In this document: in pieces, positions 6,607 through 8,943 of the stretch
Position numbering within the stretch: the stretch's first letter is position 1
Layout of the letters: the number at the start of each line of letters is the position of its first letter
The notes under the pieces: generated by a model
Seen by the model: only the letters and a program-made list of their open reading frames with translations
Databases searched by the model: none
Told to the model about the DNA's origin: nothing
Program-made: the position numbers and the translations under genes
Source: Bacteroidales bacterium UBA1711
GTDB lineage: Bacteria > Bacteroidota > Bacteroidia > Bacteroidales > P3
Direction of reading: 5' to 3'
Assembly (NCBI GenBank): GCA_002317325.1
Contig: DCJB01000009.1
Coordinates: 1-8,943, forward strand
Length of the DNA: 8,943 nt

Positions 6607-7536
6607 CTAATGGTGGCGGCTGCGCTTCAACAGATAGGGAAGCAGCACCTGGTCGAAGCCGAGCGCGATGTTGACAGGCTGATAATCGATACGGTACTGG
6701 ATGGCGTGGCACTTGAGTTCGGCGGTTGCCTCAAGCATCTGCCGCCGGTAGCCATCGGCCACCTCGCGGGGGTTCGCCTTCAGCCGCCGCCCGCTCTCGA
6801 GGTCGATAAATTCGGTCGGGCGGTCGGGGAAATCGAAGTCCAGCTCCTGCCCGTGGTGCAGCGTGTGGAAAAACAGCACCTCGTGGCGACAGTGTCGCAG
6901 GTGGCGGAGCGCATCCATCAAGGGGTCTCGGTCGGAAGGAGTGACGAGGGCATCGGTGAAGAGAACCACGAGCGACCGCCGGCGGAGACGCTCGGCGGTG
7001 AGGTGGATGGCCTCAGCTAACTCGGTGGATTCGGCCACGGGGGCTTTCTCACCCCGCCGGCACGACAATTCCTCCTCTATTATGCCCAGCAGGTGCTGCT
7101 GGTGCACCCGGCTGCTGCGGGTCTCGGTCTGCAAGTCTATGCCGCGGCTGGCTAATGTGAGGCCGAAGGCATCGCGCTGACGGACGAACAGCTCGGTCAG
7201 CACCGCCGCCGCATAGCACGAGAAGGTCAATTTGTTGGGGCGACGGATGTCCCCCTGCCCTTCAGTTGGAAGTAGCATGGAGCCGCTGTGGTCGATGAAC
7301 AGCTGGCAGCGAAGGTTGGTCTCCTCCTCAAACCGTTTGACGAACAGCTTGTTCGTCCGCCCATACAGTTTCCAGTCGATGTTTCGGGTGGACTCCCCCG
7401 CGGCGTATTGCCGATGTTCGGCAAACTCGACCGAGAAGCCGTGAAAGGGGCTTCGGTGGAGACCCGTGAGGAAGCCCTCCACCACCTGGCGGGCGAAGAA
7501 ATCGAGTGTTTTGTATCTCTCTAACTCTTCAAACAA
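6607..7536 (-). CDS. DUF58 domain protein with VWA-like MIDAS (TTG start)
   Basis: A DUF58 family protein of 309 residues; relatives are found in MoxR ATPase/Bat loci of Bacteroidota, with a proposed but unsettled role in envelope stress or protein complex assembly. The family signature is clear: RQVVEGFLTGLHRSPFHGFS (16-35), VEFAEHRQY (36-44), GESTRNIDWKLYGRTNKLFVKR (47-68) and EEETNLRC. A VWA-like metal site appears at IDHSGSM (Asp82, Ser84, Ser86), with FTD (193-195) as the later strand motif. No signal peptide or membrane segment is visible, so it should be cytoplasmic. The start must be TTG at 7534-7536: an in-frame TGA lies two codons upstream and no ATG or GTG precedes the conserved N-terminal motifs. 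No MoxR or Bat gene is in the window. No promoter box is evident in the 95-nt gap after trx. Confidence 0.9.
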   Translation of the reverse strand: MFEELERYKTLDFFARQVVEGFLTGLHRSPFHGFSVEFAEHRQYAAGESTRNIDWKLYGRTNKLFVKRFEEETNLRCQLFIDHSGSMLLPTEGQGDIRRPNKLTFSCYAAAVLTELFVRQRDAFGLTLASRGIDLQTETRSSRVHQQHLLGIIEEELSCRRGEKAPVAESTELAEAIHLTAERLRRRSLVVLFTDALVTPSDRDPLMDALRHLRHCRHEVLFFHTLHHGQELDFDFPDRPTEFIDLESGRRLKANPREVADGYRRQMLEATAELKCHAIQYRIDYQPVNIALGFDQVLLPYLLKRSRHH

Positions 7537-7583
7537 TTGTCAGTCCGAATTGAAAACGTGAGTGGGTGACGTATGAGCAATAA

Positions 7584-7623
7584 AGACCCGCCCCCGTCGC
7601 CGGGAGGAGGCGGGGGTGGGTCT
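7584..7623 (-). terminator. Strong GC-rich terminator after thioredoxin
   Basis: AGACCCGCCCCCG (7584-7596) pairs along all 13 positions with CGGGGGTGGGTCT (7611-7623), with one G-U pair in one orientation, around a 14-nt loop. On the minus strand it begins 8 nt after the trx stop codon and is followed by TTTATTG. This should end most trx transcripts before the DUF58 gene. Confidence 0.85.
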
Positions 7624-7631
7624 GTATGAAA

Positions 7632-7946
7632 CTACAGCAGCGCGTCGAGTTTTTCGGTAAGGGTGCTTTTCTGCACGCCGCCGACGCTCTTGTCCTTCAG
7701 CTCGCCGTTTTTGAAAAAGAGGACGGTAGGCACATTGCGTATGCGGAAGCGGGCAGCAATGTTCGAGCATTCCTCTACATCGGCCTTGCCGACGGCGGCA
7801 CGCCCCTCGTAGTCGCGAGCGATTTCCTCCACCACGGGAGCAAGCGCTTTGCAGGGTCCGCACCATGTGGCGCCAAAGTCAACCATAACAACGGGATTGT
7901 TGGAGAGAATCTCGTCAAAATTCTGTTCAGTGATAGTCAATTCCAT
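7632..7946 (-). CDS. trxA: Thioredoxin
   Basis: A cytoplasmic thiol-disulfide reductant, 104 residues, a complete single thioredoxin fold. The redox motif WCGPC is at 28-32 in VVMVDFGATWCGPCKALAPV, the cis-proline is in NVPT (Pro73), and the C-terminal FFKNGELKDKSVGG is typical. The frame is open upstream to 8066 but the extra part is intergenic in character. The ATG at 7944-7946 gives the standard length and lies 27 nt after a perfect -7 box. It has its own promoter and a strong terminator, so it is a single-gene unit, divergent from the outer-membrane protein gene. Which electron donor or partner it serves is not shown here; the name trxA is by family. Confidence 0.95.
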   Translation of the reverse strand: MELTITEQNFDEILSNNPVVMVDFGATWCGPCKALAPVVEEIARDYEGRAAVGKADVEECSNIAARFRIRNVPTVLFFKNGELKDKSVGGVQKSTLTEKLDALL

Positions 7947-7973
7947 GATGAATGTGTTGTTTTTTCTCGTCTG

Positions 7974-8006
7974 CAAAAGTACGCAAAAAAACTCAGTTGG
8001 CAACAA
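7974..8006 (-). promoter_or_regulatory. Promoter for thioredoxin gene
   Basis: On the minus strand the -7 box TACTTTTG (7981-7974) matches TAnnTTTG exactly. A TTGTTG (8006-8001) provides a TTG -33 element with a 19-nt spacer. The leader to the ATG would be about 20 nt. Confidence 0.72.
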
Positions 8007-8127
8007 TCCGACGAAACATATTTTGACGGACACACGGAGAAGCCACAATAAACTACTACCGTTCAATTGATTGCAGAAAGTATATGTGAGAGGGGGAAAT
8101 CGGGGTGCCTATAAGCGATAAAAAAAC

Positions 8128-8159
8128 TTTCTCCAAACAGTATTTTTTTTGTAACTTTG
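8128..8159 (+). promoter_or_regulatory. Promoter for the outer-membrane protein gene
   Basis: TAACTTTG (8152-8159) is a perfect Bacteroidota -7 box. TTTC (8128-8131), one base off the TTTG -33 element, lies 20 nt upstream. The spacer contains an eight-T run (8143-8150). The predicted start of transcription, near 8165, leaves a leader of about 28 nt before the ATG at 8193. Confidence 0.72.
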
Positions 8160-8192
8160 CAGTCTGAATAGTCATTTGCACCCGTTTCACCT

Positions 8193-8834
8193 ATGAAGAA
8201 AAACATTTCGCTCTTTGTCATCATGTCAGCCCTCGCCTTTGCAGCCGCAGCCCAGCAGCCCCGTATGTCGGTCTATGGCGGACAGGGGCAGTTGAACACC
8301 TCCAAGTTCTCGCGCTTTATGTCGAAACTCCAGTACTCTTTCGACCTCTACGGCGGTGTGGGTATCGACACCCGCTCCAAAAGCGATTTTGGCCTCAACT
8401 TCCATGTGACATACCCGTTCAGCGACACGCTCTCCGTCGGCATTGGCGTGGGCGGCCGCGGGGTGATGGGTCTCAACGCCGTCTCTCTCGATATGCAGAG
8501 CAGCGTTGCGACCGACGGCTACAGCCAGAACTGGCTCCTTCCCATCACGGCACGAGTCAAGTACAGTCCCTATCGGTTCGGGCTTTGGACCCCGTTTATC
8601 TCCCTCGACCTCGGGGGCAGCGTCCCGCTTGCAGGAAGCTCCATGGGCGGACTGTTCTTTGAGCCAATGCTGGGCACCAACCTCAAGGTGTCGCAGCAAG
8701 CCTCGCTGTTCTTTGCACTGGGACTTTCGTGGGTGCAAACCAAATATCAGTATGTCAACTACTGGTACACCACCACCCAGACCATCGGCTCTTCGGCCAC
8801 GGCCCTGTCGCTCCATGCCGGCATTACTTTCTAA
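8193..8834 (+). CDS. Small outer-membrane beta-barrel protein, function unknown
   Basis: The 213 residues begin with a clear signal peptide (MKKNISLFVIMSALAFAAAA, cleavage before QQ about residue 21). The mature part has alternating polar and hydrophobic strands rich in Gly and aromatics: YSFDLYGGVGIDT, FGLNFHVTYPF, LSVGIGVGGRG, NWLLPITARVKYSP, GLWTPFISLDLGGSV, FFEPMLGTNLKV, ASLFFALGLSWVQTKYQY and a last strand ending in Phe (ALSLHAGITF). A final aromatic residue is the usual barrel-assembly signal. The strand count suggests an 8-10-stranded barrel of the OmpA-N/OmpW size class, but I recognise no specific family. It has its own promoter and is followed after 15 nt by another exported protein gene, probably in the same transcript. 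Confidence 0.82.
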   Translation: MKKNISLFVIMSALAFAAAAQQPRMSVYGGQGQLNTSKFSRFMSKLQYSFDLYGGVGIDTRSKSDFGLNFHVTYPFSDTLSVGIGVGGRGVMGLNAVSLDMQSSVATDGYSQNWLLPITARVKYSPYRFGLWTPFISLDLGGSVPLAGSSMGGLFFEPMLGTNLKVSQQASLFFALGLSWVQTKYQYVNYWYTTTQTIGSSATALSLHAGITF

Positions 8835-8849
8835 CCAAACCGCCAAGTT

Positions 8850-8943
8850 ATGGTACCGCTTCGACGTCTCCTCCTACTCGCCATGCTCGTTTCGCTCCAG
8901 CCCCTGCCGGCCGCGAATGACTGCCGTCCAACCGCTTTCCGAC
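8850..8943 (+). CDS. Start of a second exported protein (truncated by window end)
   Basis: An ATG at 8850 opens a frame that is still open at the window end (31 codons). It reads as a signal peptide: MVPLRRLLLLAMLVSLQPLP followed by AAND, with Arg-Arg, a leucine-rich core and a likely cleavage after PAA. It begins 15 nt after the barrel gene stop in the same direction. The position and signal peptide support a real gene, but the family cannot be judged from so little. An alternative ATG at 8883 would cut into the hydrophobic core. Confidence 0.62.
   Translation, partial: MVPLRRLLLLAMLVSLQPLPAANDCRPTAFR

Noticed and set aside
7947..8066. Longer N-terminus for thioredoxin (40 extra residues)
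   Set aside because: It would be translated through the trx promoter; the 104-residue form matches the family exactly.
1..8943. CRISPR arrays, tRNA or rRNA genes, insertion sequences, att sites, phage or defence genes
   Set aside because: Reading both strands showed no repeat-spacer pattern, no cloverleaf-like segment, no transposase or integrase motif and no terminal repeats.

Overview
The window looks like chromosomal DNA from a GC-rich member of the Bacteroidales (phylum Bacteroidota). The evidence is threefold. Three intergenic regions carry the Bacteroidota -7 promoter box TAnnTTTG. None of the gene starts examined has a clear Shine-Dalgarno sequence. The gene content is also typical of the group: a DUF4369-type lipoprotein, an FKBP with an FKBP_N domain, a Bacteroidota-type LpxH, a butyrate kinase and a DUF58 protein. 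The family or genus cannot be fixed from sequence reading alone.

Layout: (1) 1-1782, plus strand: the 3' part of ligA (NAD-dependent DNA ligase), cut by the window start just before the catalytic lysine motif. (2) 5182-1808, minus strand: a tight four-gene run in the order FKBP prolyl isomerase, aroC (chorismate synthase), DUF4369-like lipoprotein, lpxH (lipid A precursor hydrolase). The gaps are 11 and 9 nt and the last junction overlaps by 17 nt. This run converges on ligA with only 25 nt between the stops. (3) 6451-5360, minus: a butyrate kinase with its own promoter and a hairpin terminator. (4) 7536-6607, minus: a DUF58/VWA-like protein using a TTG start. (5) 7946-7632, minus: thioredoxin with its own promoter and a strong GC-rich terminator. 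(6) 8193-8943, plus: a small outer-membrane beta-barrel protein, then the start of a second exported protein that runs off the window. Thioredoxin and the barrel gene are divergent and share a 246-nt promoter region.

Working together: the minus-strand run mixes envelope functions (periplasmic folding, lipid A synthesis, a lipoprotein) with the last step of the shikimate pathway. This looks like a housekeeping transcription unit rather than a dedicated system. Butyrate kinase would make ATP and butyrate from butyryl phosphate, but its usual partner gene ptb is not beside it.

I found no mobile element, CRISPR array, RNA gene or obvious new defence or biosynthetic system. The points most worth a second look are: an unusually compact chorismate synthase with an internal in-frame deletion relative to remembered homologues; an Ala/Gly-rich insert in LigA; a DUF4369-type lipoprotein lacking the thioredoxin domain that often follows it; and a perfect inverted repeat just upstream of the butyrate kinase promoter.
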